Part shown: positions 50,325-58,775 of the stretch, in pieces
Layout: every line of letters begins with the position of its first letter
How positions within the stretch are numbered: the stretch's first letter is position 1
From: Sabulicella glaciei
Lineage (GTDB): Bacteria > Pseudomonadota > Alphaproteobacteria > Acetobacterales > Acetobacteraceae
Direction: 5' to 3'
DNA length: 64,000 nucleotides
Assembly: GCF_026183895.1 (NCBI RefSeq)
Contig: NZ_JAPFQI010000001.1
Span: forward strand, 835,510 to 899,509
Notes under the pieces: generated by a model
The model's input: the letters and a program-made list of their open reading frames with translations, nothing else
The model's database searches: none
Told to the model about the DNA's origin: nothing
Made by a program: the position numbers and the translations under genes

Positions 50325-53093
50325 TCAGCGGCTTCCATTCAGTCGGGAAAGGAGGCGCTCGCCTTCGGCGCGCTCGGGGAAAGCGGGAGTGCGGAGCGCG
50401 GCGGTGAGCTGCCGGCGCGCCTCCTCCCTTTCCCCGATCTCAGCGAGGGCCGTGGCGTAGCGAACGGCCATGCCAGGGCTTGGTGCGTTGCCCTCTGGGT
50501 AGGCGTGGCGCATGACCTCCACTGCGCGGCGTGCCTCGCCCGAGCGCAGGAGAATGAGACCCAGCGTGTCCCCCGTCTCCGGACGCGGGGCGAGGGCGAA
50601 GGCGCGTTCCGCCATCGGCCGCGCGCGGGCCAGCGACTCCCGGTCGCCACGCTGAGCCAGCACCCAGGCCAGGTCGTTCAAGACGCCGCCATCATTCGGG
50701 GAGAGGCGCAGCAGGGTCTCGAACTTCCGCTCAGCCTCGGCCGTGCGGTTCGCCTGGAGGTCGAGACGGGCAGAAGTGGCAAGGACGGCCGGGCTCTCGG
50801 GGGAGCGGTCCAGCCAAGCCTGCAACGCACGGCGCGCCTCTTCAGGTTGTCCGGCACCGAGATGCGCGACGGCGAGGCGCAGGGCCAACGCTTCGGTCGG
50901 TCCCTCCGAGTAGGCGGTCGCGAAGGCGCGCGCCGCCTCGGCTTGGCGGTTCAGCGCCATCAGGAAGTCGCCGCGCAGCCAAGCGCCAGCCGGCATCGCG
51001 CCCGGGCGCCGCGCGAGGCGATCCGCGAGGGCGAGCGCGGCGTCGGGCCCGCCGGACCGCTGGGCGAGCATCACGGCGGTGGAAAGCAGGAGCGAGTCAT
51101 TGGGGACGAGGCGCAGCCCCTCCTCGATCACCGCTTCGGCCTCGCGGTTCTCGTCGCGCCGGGCCAGGACGAGCGCAAGCTGGCGGCGTGCCGACGCGTT
51201 GGTCGGCTGCTCCGCAATGGCGGCGCGGGCCACCGTCTCGGCATCCGCCCAGGCGCCGCGCGCGGCGTGCGCCTCGGCCTGCAGCAGGCGCAAGGCGGGC
51301 GCGGTGATGCGTGGGCGCAGAGCCTCGTGCTCCAGAACGGCGGAGGCGGCGGCGGGATCACCCGTGGAAAGTAGGGCCCGCGCGGTGGAGCCCGCAATGA
51401 TCGGCGACCCCGGATTGGCCTGCTGCGCCGTCCGCAGCGCGGCAAGGGCTTCATTGCCCGGCCGTGCGGCGCGCAGCAGGAGCGTCGCGGCCTGCGCGTT
51501 CTCCGGATCCGCCGCCAGCACCTCGCCAAGGTAGCGCGCCAGGTCGGCAATGCGGTTCTCGCTGCCCGCGATGCGCGCAAGGCCAAGCTTCGCGCCGATC
51601 GAGGCCGGGTTGGCCTTGAGCGCGTTCTCCAGCACCTGGCGCGCCCCGGCCAGATCGAGCCGCATGGCGCGGATCGAGCCCTCGGCGAGCAACGCCACCT
51701 CGCTGTTGCGCTGCTCCGGCGTGAGCCGTGAAAGTTCCGCCTCCGCCGCTTCCGCCTCGCCCCGGGAGATCGCCGCAAGGGCGAGCATCTGCCGTGCGGC
51801 AGGGTCGTCCCGGCCGCCAGCGAGCGCGGCCTGGGCTGCCTCCGCCATGCCAGCGTAGTCGCCCAGCGAAAGGCGGACGGCCGCAAGGCGCGATTGCAGT
51901 TCCGCGTTGCCTGGCTGTGCTTCGACCGCCGCGCGGAGGGATTGCTCCGCCTCGCGGCGGCGCCCTTCGCTGAGCTGGATCGCGCTCAGGCGAGCCAGGG
52001 TTTCGGGGTCGCGCCCGCCACGCTGCGCATAGCTGGCCAGGGTGGCGGTGGCGTCGCGGTTCGCGCCGCGCTTGGCCTGGAGCGAGGCAAGGAGCCGGAC
52101 GCCACGGACGTCGAGCGGACGGCGCGCGACGGCACGTGCCGCCGCTTCCTCCGCCTGGGCGTCCTGCCCGAGTTGCGCCTTCACGGTGGCGAAGGCGAGA
52201 AGCCCGTCCGAGGTGTTCTGCAGCGTCGCCTGACCGAGCCGCGTCAGCGCCGTATCCGCCGCGCGCCAATCCTGCGTGGCGACGAAGATGAGCGCCTGGA
52301 CATAGTGCGCCGATGCGAGGCCGGGTGCGTTGCGGAGCGATACCTCCGCATCCGACCGCGCGCCTTCGATGTCGTTGAGGCGCAGCCGCACCTCCGCCCG
52401 CTGGACGCGTGCCAGCGGGTGACCCGGCGCGACATCCACGGCGCGTCCGAGAAGCTCGCCCGCGAGCTGAACGTCGCCCTTGGCATAGGCGAGGCCCGCG
52501 CGGCGCAGGAGGGCCTGGACCGATCGCCCGTTGGCGGCCAGCGCGGCGTCGGAGGCGCGCTCCGCCAGGGCCTCGTCGCCCTGCACCTGCGCCACGGCCG
52601 AAAGGGCCAGGTGCCCCTCGACCGCGCGGGGATTAGCCTCCACCGCCGCTTCCGCCGCGGCCTTGGCCTCGGCCCTCTGCTCCAGGGCGAGGTGCGCGAG
52701 GGCGCGGCCCGCATAGATCTGCGCCGCCACGTCCCGCGGGACCGAGGCATCGGGCACCGGGAACTCGCGCAGGAGGTCGCGGGTGCGGCCCAGCGCCAGC
52801 TGGGCACGGATCCGCAACGCCGTCGCTTCCGCGCGGTCATAGCCGCCGGCGAGGGCTGCGCGGGCCTCACGATCCGCCGTGTCCGCGTCGCCGAGGTCGA
52901 GCGAGATCTGCGCCAGGGCGGCTCGCACCGCGCCGTCATTCGGCGTGGAGCGCGCGGCGTTCCGCAGCTCGATCTGCGCGGTGCGGAGGTCGCCGCGCGC
53001 CTCGGCAGCGCGGGCGCGTTCCACCGTCGCATGCGCCGGTTGCGCGGCGAGCAGTGCGAGAAGGGCCAGGGTGGGGGCCAGGGGCTTACGCAT
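50325..53093 (-). CDS. prsT: XrtA/PEP-CTERM system TPR-repeat protein PrsT
   Basis: A 922-residue exported protein: signal peptide MRKPLAPTLALLALLAAQPAHA, then TPR repeats to the end (A-x-x-x-L-x-L-G-D patterns about every 34 residues). The length and the operon with PrsR/PrsK match PrsT of PEP-CTERM loci. It probably scaffolds the polymer export machinery in the periplasm. It begins 11 nt after prsR. Confidence 0.9.
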   Translation of the reverse strand: MRKPLAPTLALLALLAAQPAHATVERARAAEARGDLRTAQIELRNAARSTPNDGAVRAALAQISLDLGDADTADREARAALAGGYDRAEATALRIRAQLALGRTRDLLREFPVPDASVPRDVAAQIYAGRALAHLALEQRAEAKAAAEAAVEANPRAVEGHLALSAVAQVQGDEALAERASDAALAANGRSVQALLRRAGLAYAKGDVQLAGELLGRAVDVAPGHPLARVQRAEVRLRLNDIEGARSDAEVSLRNAPGLASAHYVQALIFVATQDWRAADTALTRLGQATLQNTSDGLLAFATVKAQLGQDAQAEEAAARAVARRPLDVRGVRLLASLQAKRGANRDATATLASYAQRGGRDPETLARLSAIQLSEGRRREAEQSLRAAVEAQPGNAELQSRLAAVRLSLGDYAGMAEAAQAALAGGRDDPAARQMLALAAISRGEAEAAEAELSRLTPEQRNSEVALLAEGSIRAMRLDLAGARQVLENALKANPASIGAKLGLARIAGSENRIADLARYLGEVLAADPENAQAATLLLRAARPGNEALAALRTAQQANPGSPIIAGSTARALLSTGDPAAASAVLEHEALRPRITAPALRLLQAEAHAARGAWADAETVARAAIAEQPTNASARRQLALVLARRDENREAEAVIEEGLRLVPNDSLLLSTAVMLAQRSGGPDAALALADRLARRPGAMPAGAWLRGDFLMALNRQAEAARAFATAYSEGPTEALALRLAVAHLGAGQPEEARRALQAWLDRSPESPAVLATSARLDLQANRTAEAERKFETLLRLSPNDGGVLNDLAWVLAQRGDRESLARARPMAERAFALAPRPETGDTLGLILLRSGEARRAVEVMRHAYPEGNAPSPGMAVRYATALAEIGEREEARRQLTAALRTPAFPERAEGERLLSRLNGSR

Positions 53094-53104
53094 GCAGCAG
53101 GCTC

Positions 53105-54481
53105 CTAATCCGCTTCCGCGCGGGAGCGCGGCACGGGGATTCCATGGGCGGCCAGAAGGCCATAAAGGGTCGGCCGGCTGACGCCGAGCAGGCGCGCGGC
53201 TTCCGAAAGAGAGTTCCCTGACCGAGACAGGGCGCGCTCGATCGCCTCGCGCTCGGCCCGGCCGCGCGCCGCGCGCAGATCCAGCGCATCGTCGGGCGGG
53301 GCGTCGGGGGCCGTCAATTCCAGATCCGCGGCGGTGACGAGCGTCCCGTCGGCCATCAGCGAAGCCCGGCGCACGCGGTTTTCAAGCTCCCGCACGTTGC
53401 CGGGCCAGCGATGCGCCGCCATCGCCTCGGTCGCCGAAGCATCGAAGCCACGCACTTTCAACCCATGCTCCTTGCTGAATCGGGCCAGGAAATGGCGGGC
53501 CAGGAGGAGGGCGTCGCCTGCGCGATCCCGCAGGGGCGGGATGCGGACGGGCACGCCGTTCAAGCGGTGCAGCAGGTCGCCCCGGAAGCCGCCATTCTCC
53601 GACTCCGCTTCGAGGTCGCGATTGGTGGCCGACACGATGCGGACATCGACGCGGATGGGGGAACGGCCGCCGATTCGCTCCACCACCTGCTCCTGCAGAA
53701 CGCGCAGGAGCTTGGCCTGAAGCGAAACGGGCATCTCACCGATCTCGTCCAGGAAGAGCGTTCCGCCATTCGCCTGCTCGAACCGGCCCTGCACCTGCTT
53801 CACCGCGCCGGTGAAGGCGCCGCGCTCATGGCCGAACAACTCGGCCTCCAGCAGATTCTCCGGGATCGCGGCGCAGTTGATGGCGACGAAGGGCTTCTTC
53901 GCGCGCTGCCCCATGGTGTGCAGGGCACGCGCCAGCGCCTCCTTGCCCGTGCCGCTCTCGCCGAGCAGCAGGACGGGGACGGAGACGGAGGCGAGGCGCT
54001 CGACCAGGCGGCATGCCTTCAGCATGCCCTCGTCGGCGGTAATGATCCCCTCGATGGGCGACGGGCGGGGGGTGGAGGCGAGGCGCCGGTTCTCCTCCTC
54101 TAGTGCCCGCAGGCGCAGGGCGCGGTCCAGGATGGCCTGCAGCACCGCCGGATCCACCGGCTTCTCATGGAAGTCGTAGGCACCAAGGGCGACGGCGCGC
54201 AGGGCGTTGGCGCGCTGGCCCTGGCCGGTCGCCACCACGACCGGCAGGTCGGCCCATTCGCGCTTGATCGTCTCCAGCGTCGCGAAGCCTTCGGCCACGC
54301 CCTCGGCATCGGGCGGCAGGCCGAGATCGAGCAGCACCACGTCCGGCGTGTCACGTCTCACGGCGGCGAGGGCTTGGGTGCGATCCCCGGCCAGCGAAAC
54401 CTTCAGCGCGGGAAACGCCCAGCGGTACTGGGCGGCGAGGCCCGGATCGTCCTCCACCACGAGGAGCTTGGGCTTGCTCAT
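53105..54481 (-). CDS. prsR: PEP-CTERM-box sigma-54-dependent response regulator PrsR
   Basis: A 458-residue NtrC-type activator. Receiver domain at 1-120 with Asp52 in VVLLDLGLPP; AAA+ domain with Walker A LGESGTGKE, the sigma-54 contact loop GAFTGA and Walker B GGTLFLDEIGEMP; C-terminal Fis-type helix-turn-helix ending in NSLSEAARLLGVSRPTLYGL. It activates sigma-54 promoters in response to PrsK. Its start overlaps the prsK stop (ATGA). Confidence 0.93.
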   Translation of the reverse strand: MSKPKLLVVEDDPGLAAQYRWAFPALKVSLAGDRTQALAAVRRDTPDVVLLDLGLPPDAEGVAEGFATLETIKREWADLPVVVATGQGQRANALRAVALGAYDFHEKPVDPAVLQAILDRALRLRALEEENRRLASTPRPSPIEGIITADEGMLKACRLVERLASVSVPVLLLGESGTGKEALARALHTMGQRAKKPFVAINCAAIPENLLEAELFGHERGAFTGAVKQVQGRFEQANGGTLFLDEIGEMPVSLQAKLLRVLQEQVVERIGGRSPIRVDVRIVSATNRDLEAESENGGFRGDLLHRLNGVPVRIPPLRDRAGDALLLARHFLARFSKEHGLKVRGFDASATEAMAAHRWPGNVRELENRVRRASLMADGTLVTAADLELTAPDAPPDDALDLRAARGRAEREAIERALSRSGNSLSEAARLLGVSRPTLYGLLAAHGIPVPRSRAEAD

Positions 54482-56427
54482 GCCGCCTCCACGGCCCGCG
54501 CCAGGGGCAGGGTGATGCGAATCTGAGTCCCCTCGCCCAGCTGACTCTCCGCCGTCAGTTCACCGCCAGCCTCGCGCACCAGTTCACGCGCCTGCCAAGC
54601 GCCGATGCCGCTGCCCTTCGGCTTGGTCGTGGCAAGGGGACGGAACAGCCCATCCCGCAGAAACGCCTCGCTCATGCCCTCTCCCTCATCGGCAATCACA
54701 ATCTCCAACATGTCTCCAACGCATTGGAAGGCCATTTGGATGACCTTCTCGGCATGAGAAGCTTCTGCGGCGTTTCGAAGCAGGTGAGTGAGAACCGTCG
54801 AGAATGCCTCCTCGGCCATCGGCACGGGCGGAAACCGGCCTTCCGCCTTGATTTCGACAGGGTGGCCAAGCCCACGCGCCACCGCCTCCGCCACACCGAG
54901 CGGGTCGCCGGTCCCGGCCGCCTCCCCAGCCGCCTCGTCCCGCCTGAGCCGCGCGATCAGGGCGTCGATCCGCCGCGCCGCGCCGCGCACCGTCAGGAGC
55001 ATGTCGTGCTGGAACTCTGGATCCTCCATATGGGCCTCGGCATTAGCCAGCACCATGGAAAGCTGCGAGGAAACCGTCTTCACGTCATGGGCGACGAAGG
55101 CAAAGCGCCGAGCATAGTCGGCGACGCGCCTCCCCTCGGCCAGCCGCTCCGCGGCGCGGCGCTCGGCCAGGAACATCGCGACCTCGCGCCCCAGCGTGAC
55201 GAGCAATTCTGCCAGCTCCTCCTCTAGCGGGTGCGGGGCACGCGGCGGGGCGAGCAGGACGGCTCCAAGCAGACCCTCGGCGTGGTGCATGAGCGGAACA
55301 GCAACCCAAAGCGGGCCAGGCTGCGGAAAGGCCACCACCTCACCTGCCGAGAGCCGCGCGAGGACGGGATCCCCCTCTTCGAGCCGGTCCGGCCCTTCGG
55401 ACTGGTTCCAATCGGCCGCACGCAGCAGGAGGCCGGGCGCCGATTCGCGCAGAAGCAGCGTCCCCGCCGGGACGTCCACCGGATCGGCGATGGCGCGGAT
55501 CGCGCGGGTATTGGGTGCCGCTGCGCTGCCGGGCCCTGACAGGGTCGCCACGGCGCGTAGCCATTCACGGCGGTAATCGTATCGCGCCGCAAGGAAGTGT
55601 CGGGCGACCCAGCGATGGATGCGCGACCGTACCGAGCGGGCGGAAAGCAGTACAACAAGGGACAGCGCGGCACCGGCCAGGAGAGCCACCTGGGCTGCCC
55701 CGCCCCATTCTCGGTCCATGCTCTGCAGGATGCTTCCGACCGCCCCCGCCCCCAGCAGGAAGGCCCCTGCGACCAGCAACGTGGCACCGTGAAAGGCGAC
55801 CTCATGCGACGGGGTAGCGCGGGACCAGCGCCGGTCGCGCCGCGCCGCCAAAACCAGCAGCGGCAAGGCGAGCGCCGTGAGCAGCGCCCGAGCTGCAACG
55901 AGGCGCGCATCGACCCCACCGGCAAGCGCGGCGATGCAGTAGATCATGACATCAAAGGCGCCGAGGCCACCCAGGGCGATGGCAGGGGGCCAGAGGTGCC
56001 AGCCGGCCGCCTCGCCGCTGTTGCGCGCGAGGTTCTCGGCGATGAGGACCAGCAGCAGGGCCAGGGCAAGGCGCGTATGCGGCGCCAATTCGCCCAGTAT
56101 GGGCAAAAATGGAAGTGCCGCGGCCAGCGCCGCTGACAGGATCAGCAGGAGGGCGACGGTGAAGCCGCGAAACACCTTCCCGCCACCAAGGCGCCAATGC
56201 AGCAGGAGAAGCACGCCCCCCCAAACACCCGAGCGCAGCACCTCCAGCAACCCCGCGGAGCCTCCGAGCGGATTGACGGGGTCGAGCACGACGGCGCCTG
56301 CCCAAGCCGCGGCGGCGATGCCAGCTGCGAAAGGCGGCCAGACATGACGACCCCGTCCCGCAACCAGGGCACCCAGCGCCACTGCGACGCCAGCCAGCGC
56401 CGCGATGGCGTGCAGCGTGGCGATCAC
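54478..56427 (-). CDS. prsK: XrtA/PEP-CTERM system histidine kinase PrsK
   Basis: A 649-residue sensor kinase. Residues 1-290 contain about eight transmembrane helices, then a GAF-like domain (about 310-440), the phosphorylated-His region FVAHDVKTVSSQLSMVLANA, and a HATPase domain with NAAEASHAEKVIQM, DEGEGMSEAFLRDGLF and GSGIGAW. It is the likely partner of PrsR, with which it overlaps by 4 nt. A 61-nt gap separates it from epsB. Confidence 0.92.
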   Translation of the reverse strand: MIATLHAIAALAGVAVALGALVAGRGRHVWPPFAAGIAAAAWAGAVVLDPVNPLGGSAGLLEVLRSGVWGGVLLLLHWRLGGGKVFRGFTVALLLILSAALAAALPFLPILGELAPHTRLALALLLVLIAENLARNSGEAAGWHLWPPAIALGGLGAFDVMIYCIAALAGGVDARLVAARALLTALALPLLVLAARRDRRWSRATPSHEVAFHGATLLVAGAFLLGAGAVGSILQSMDREWGGAAQVALLAGAALSLVVLLSARSVRSRIHRWVARHFLAARYDYRREWLRAVATLSGPGSAAAPNTRAIRAIADPVDVPAGTLLLRESAPGLLLRAADWNQSEGPDRLEEGDPVLARLSAGEVVAFPQPGPLWVAVPLMHHAEGLLGAVLLAPPRAPHPLEEELAELLVTLGREVAMFLAERRAAERLAEGRRVADYARRFAFVAHDVKTVSSQLSMVLANAEAHMEDPEFQHDMLLTVRGAARRIDALIARLRRDEAAGEAAGTGDPLGVAEAVARGLGHPVEIKAEGRFPPVPMAEEAFSTVLTHLLRNAAEASHAEKVIQMAFQCVGDMLEIVIADEGEGMSEAFLRDGLFRPLATTKPKGSGIGAWQARELVREAGGELTAESQLGEGTQIRITLPLARAVEAA

Positions 56428-56488
56428 GGCACGAAGGGGGCTTTCGCCCCCTTCCGGTACGCCCCCGTACTGCCCCCCCGAAGCATGG

Positions 56489-57817
56489 TTACCTCGACCC
56501 CTCCTGGAACAGCACCACGCGCACCGTCGAGATGATGATGAGCAGGTCCAGGAACAGCGAGCGCCGCTTCACATAATAAAGGTCGAAGGCCAGCTTCCGC
56601 CGGGCATCCTCCACGGAGGCGCCATAGGGGTAGTTCACTTGAGCCCAGCCGGTGATCCCAGGCTTCACCACGTGGCGGGCCTCGTAGTGCGGGATCTGAC
56701 GCGCCAGGTCCTCCACGAAGCCGGGGCGCTCCGGCCGCGGGCCCACGAAGGCCATGTGGCCGAGCAGGACGTTGAACACCTGCGGGATCTCGTCGATGCG
56801 GGTCAGGCGAAGGAAGCGGCCTGTGCGGGTCACCCAGGCGTCGCCCTTCTGCGCCCAGATCGGCGCGCCCGCGACCTCGGCGTCCTGGCGCATAGAGCGG
56901 AACTTGAAGAGGGTGAACGTACGCCCGTCCCGACCCACGCGGTCCTGCCGGTAGAAGACCGGGCCGGGGCTATCGAGCTTGATCGCGATCGCGGTCAGGA
57001 TCAGGATCGGCAGCGTGAAGAGCAGCAGGGCGAGGCTCAACGTCACGTCCAGTGCGCGGCGCACCCCGGCTTCCAGAACCCCCTCCTGCCGTTGATCGAG
57101 GCCGGCGAGCCAGCCCGTCGGCAGGGAGGCGATGTCAACCTCGGCCGAGCAGCACTCCAGCCACTCCGCCTCGCTCATCACCCGCACATTCGCCGCAGCG
57201 AGGCGAACACGGGTGGTGACGGCCAACTCGCCGGGATCACGCACCACCACGGTGGAGGCGCGCAGGGAGCGCAGGCGCTCGGGCGCCAGCTCGGCATCGA
57301 GGGAGGCGCCAGCATGCAGCACCGTCGCCACCTCGGGCGGCAGGCGCTGGGGCATCGGCGTCGGATCGGAGCCCACCAGCACCACGCGGCCGTTCAGCAT
57401 CCCTCGCCGGGCGGCCGCCGCGAAAAGCAGCCGGGAGGACACGACCGCTGCCACAAAGGCCCCGACGAAGCCGGCCTGGGCCAACATCGGCAAGGCGGCG
57501 CCCGAAGCGGCGCTCATCTCGGGGAAAAGGAACTCGCCCACCACGACGAAGGCGATGCCAGCCAGGACAGCCGAGGCCGCGACGCGGTTGGCCCGAAGCC
57601 AGCAGCGCGGCGAGTAAAGCCCCGTCGCGCCACCGGCCAGACTAGCGCAGGCTGTGAACAAGGCTGCAATGGAAAGGAGCTGGAGGTGGCTGAGTGCCGC
57701 ACCCTCTGGAATACCCCAGAGGAGAATCAGGTAGAAGGCTCCCAATGAGGCAGCAGCCTCAAGGGCGAACAGGGACAACAGCGACGAGGGGATGCTGTGC
57801 CCGAACAGGTTGGTCAT
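56489..57817 (-). CDS. epsB: EpsB-like initiating sugar (phosphoglycosyl) transferase
   Basis: A 442-residue polyprenyl-phosphate sugar phosphotransferase. It has four or five N-terminal helices, a Rossmann-like middle domain (VVLVGSDPTPMPQRLP) and a C-terminal catalytic domain with VFYRQDRVGRDGRTFTLFKF, RLTRIDEIPQVFNVL, GPRPERPGFV and PGITGWAQVNY. It loads the first sugar-phosphate onto undecaprenyl phosphate. The ATG at 57817 is favoured by GGAGAG 6 nt upstream; in-frame ATGs at 57892 and 57907 would read through an 11-C tract. Confidence 0.92.
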   Translation of the reverse strand: MTNLFGHSIPSSLLSLFALEAAASLGAFYLILLWGIPEGAALSHLQLLSIAALFTACASLAGGATGLYSPRCWLRANRVAASAVLAGIAFVVVGEFLFPEMSAASGAALPMLAQAGFVGAFVAAVVSSRLLFAAAARRGMLNGRVVLVGSDPTPMPQRLPPEVATVLHAGASLDAELAPERLRSLRASTVVVRDPGELAVTTRVRLAAANVRVMSEAEWLECCSAEVDIASLPTGWLAGLDQRQEGVLEAGVRRALDVTLSLALLLFTLPILILTAIAIKLDSPGPVFYRQDRVGRDGRTFTLFKFRSMRQDAEVAGAPIWAQKGDAWVTRTGRFLRLTRIDEIPQVFNVLLGHMAFVGPRPERPGFVEDLARQIPHYEARHVVKPGITGWAQVNYPYGASVEDARRKLAFDLYYVKRRSLFLDLLIIISTVRVVLFQEGSR

Positions 57818-57843
57818 GAGCGCTCTCCGGCAGACGGGCTTCT

Positions 57844-57854
57844 GGGGGGGGGGG
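57844..57854. repeat. 11-base homopolymer (G on +, C in the epsB leader)
   Basis: A run of 11 G on the + strand (TCT then G11 then TCCC) lies 27 nt before the epsB start. In the epsB mRNA it is C11 upstream of the ribosome site. Runs this long are rare in non-repetitive DNA and prone to slippage. Confidence 0.85.
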
Positions 57855-57900
57855 TCCCGGTCGGTTTGACGCCTGGACAATACAGTACCCATGGCCGTGG

Positions 57901-57928
57901 TTGCCAACGATTGCTAGGATTTTGGCAA
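57901..57928. promoter_or_regulatory. Inverted repeat TTGCCAA-N14-TTGGCAA
   Basis: Perfect 7-bp arms at 57901-57907 and 57922-57928, centred in the divergent region about 98 bp from the epsB start. The centre-to-centre distance of 21 bp equals two helical turns, as expected for a dimeric regulator site. Confidence 0.45.
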
Positions 57929-57970
57929 GCTTTAAAAATTTGTGCGTTCAAGGCAATAGAAAACATTCTT

Positions 57971-58030
57971 TATGATATGTTTGGGGAAGTTTAATGATAA
58001 ACGTCCAATAAAGCAACATTATCATAATGT
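57971..58030. repeat. Iterated TGATA-type words ending in a palindrome
   Basis: TATGATAT (57971), TAATGATAA (57992, 21 bp later) and the palindrome ACATTATCATAATGT (58016-58030, whose reverse strand contains TTATGATAA) share a TNATGATA core. Regular spacing in an AT-rich promoter region suggests an activator binding array, possibly the PrsR enhancer; this is inference. Confidence 0.45.
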
Positions 58031-58130
58031 CAGGCTTTGGTTTTGAGATTACGCCTTTTAGCAACCTTCGAGCGGGCGCAGAGTTGCGCATGGCAGGGTG
58101 CCTAACGCACCCATGATCGGGAGAACCGGG

Positions 58131-58775
58131 ATGGAGAGGCAAAACAGCATGCGAGGTGCACTGCTGCGCGGCATGGCGCTCGCCGCGCTTCTGGGCGTTG
58201 TTGCGTGTGCGGAACGGCCTGCGCCGCAGTTCTTGGCGCGCGAAGGCGCGCCCGCGCAGGATAGCGAGAACTATCAGATCGGCCCTGGCGATACGCTCGG
58301 GATCTTCGTCTACCGCGCCCCGGATCTCTCGGTGGAGATTCCCGTGCGGCCCGACGGGCGCATCTCCATCCCCCTTGCCCCCGACGTGCCGGCCGCCGGC
58401 AAGACGCCCAGTCAGCTGGCGCGCGACCTCGAGCAGCGCCTTGCTCGTTACGTCCGCGAGCCGAACGTGACGGTGATGGTGCGCCAGTTCTTTGGTCCGC
58501 CGGCACGGATGGTGCGCGTGGTTGGCGAGGCGGCCGAGCCGGTTGCCATTCCTTATCGCGACGGCATGACCGTCCTAGACGTGATGATCGCTACGCGTGG
58601 CCTGACCCGCTTTGCAGCAGGCAACCGGGCAGAACTGGTGCGCCGCGATCCTGTCTCCGGTGCCGCGCGTGTGGAACGCGTCCGGCTGAATGACTTGCTC
58701 AGGAACGGGGACATGACGCAGGACGTCCCGCTGCGCCCGGGGGACACCCTCATCATTCCGCAGAGCTGGTTCTGA
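58131..58775 (+). CDS. Outer-membrane polysaccharide export lipoprotein (Wza/GumB family)
   Basis: A 214-residue protein with a lipobox-type signal (LLGVVAC) and polysaccharide-export and SLBB domains: YQIGPGDTLGIFVYRAPDLS opens the export domain, followed by VRVVGEAAEPVAIPYRDGMT and PLRPGDTLIIPQSWF. It forms the outer-membrane or periplasmic channel for the polymer. ATG 58131 is preferred (GGGAG 7 nt upstream); starts at 58098, 58113 and 58149 are in frame. First gene of the rightward export operon. Confidence 0.9.
   Translation: MERQNSMRGALLRGMALAALLGVVACAERPAPQFLAREGAPAQDSENYQIGPGDTLGIFVYRAPDLSVEIPVRPDGRISIPLAPDVPAAGKTPSQLARDLEQRLARYVREPNVTVMVRQFFGPPARMVRVVGEAAEPVAIPYRDGMTVLDVMIATRGLTRFAAGNRAELVRRDPVSGAARVERVRLNDLLRNGDMTQDVPLRPGDTLIIPQSWF

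Larger units (their letters stand above)
57818..58130. promoter_or_regulatory. Divergent regulatory region between epsB and the export operon
   Basis: 313 nt without a convincing gene, and strikingly AT-rich at 57900-58080 compared with the rest of the window. It must hold promoters for leftward epsB and the rightward export genes. It contains a G11 tract, a TTGCCAA/TTGGCAA inverted repeat, and iterated TGATA-type words ending in a 15-nt palindrome. I looked for a sigma-54 -24/-12 pair (GG-N10-GC) and found none that convinced me. Confidence 0.7.

Noticed and set aside
57818-57907. Longer EpsB N-terminus through the C11 tract as the main product
   Set aside because: The ATG at 57817 has GGAGAG at good spacing and homology begins there; the upstream starts are kept only as a possible phase-variable form.
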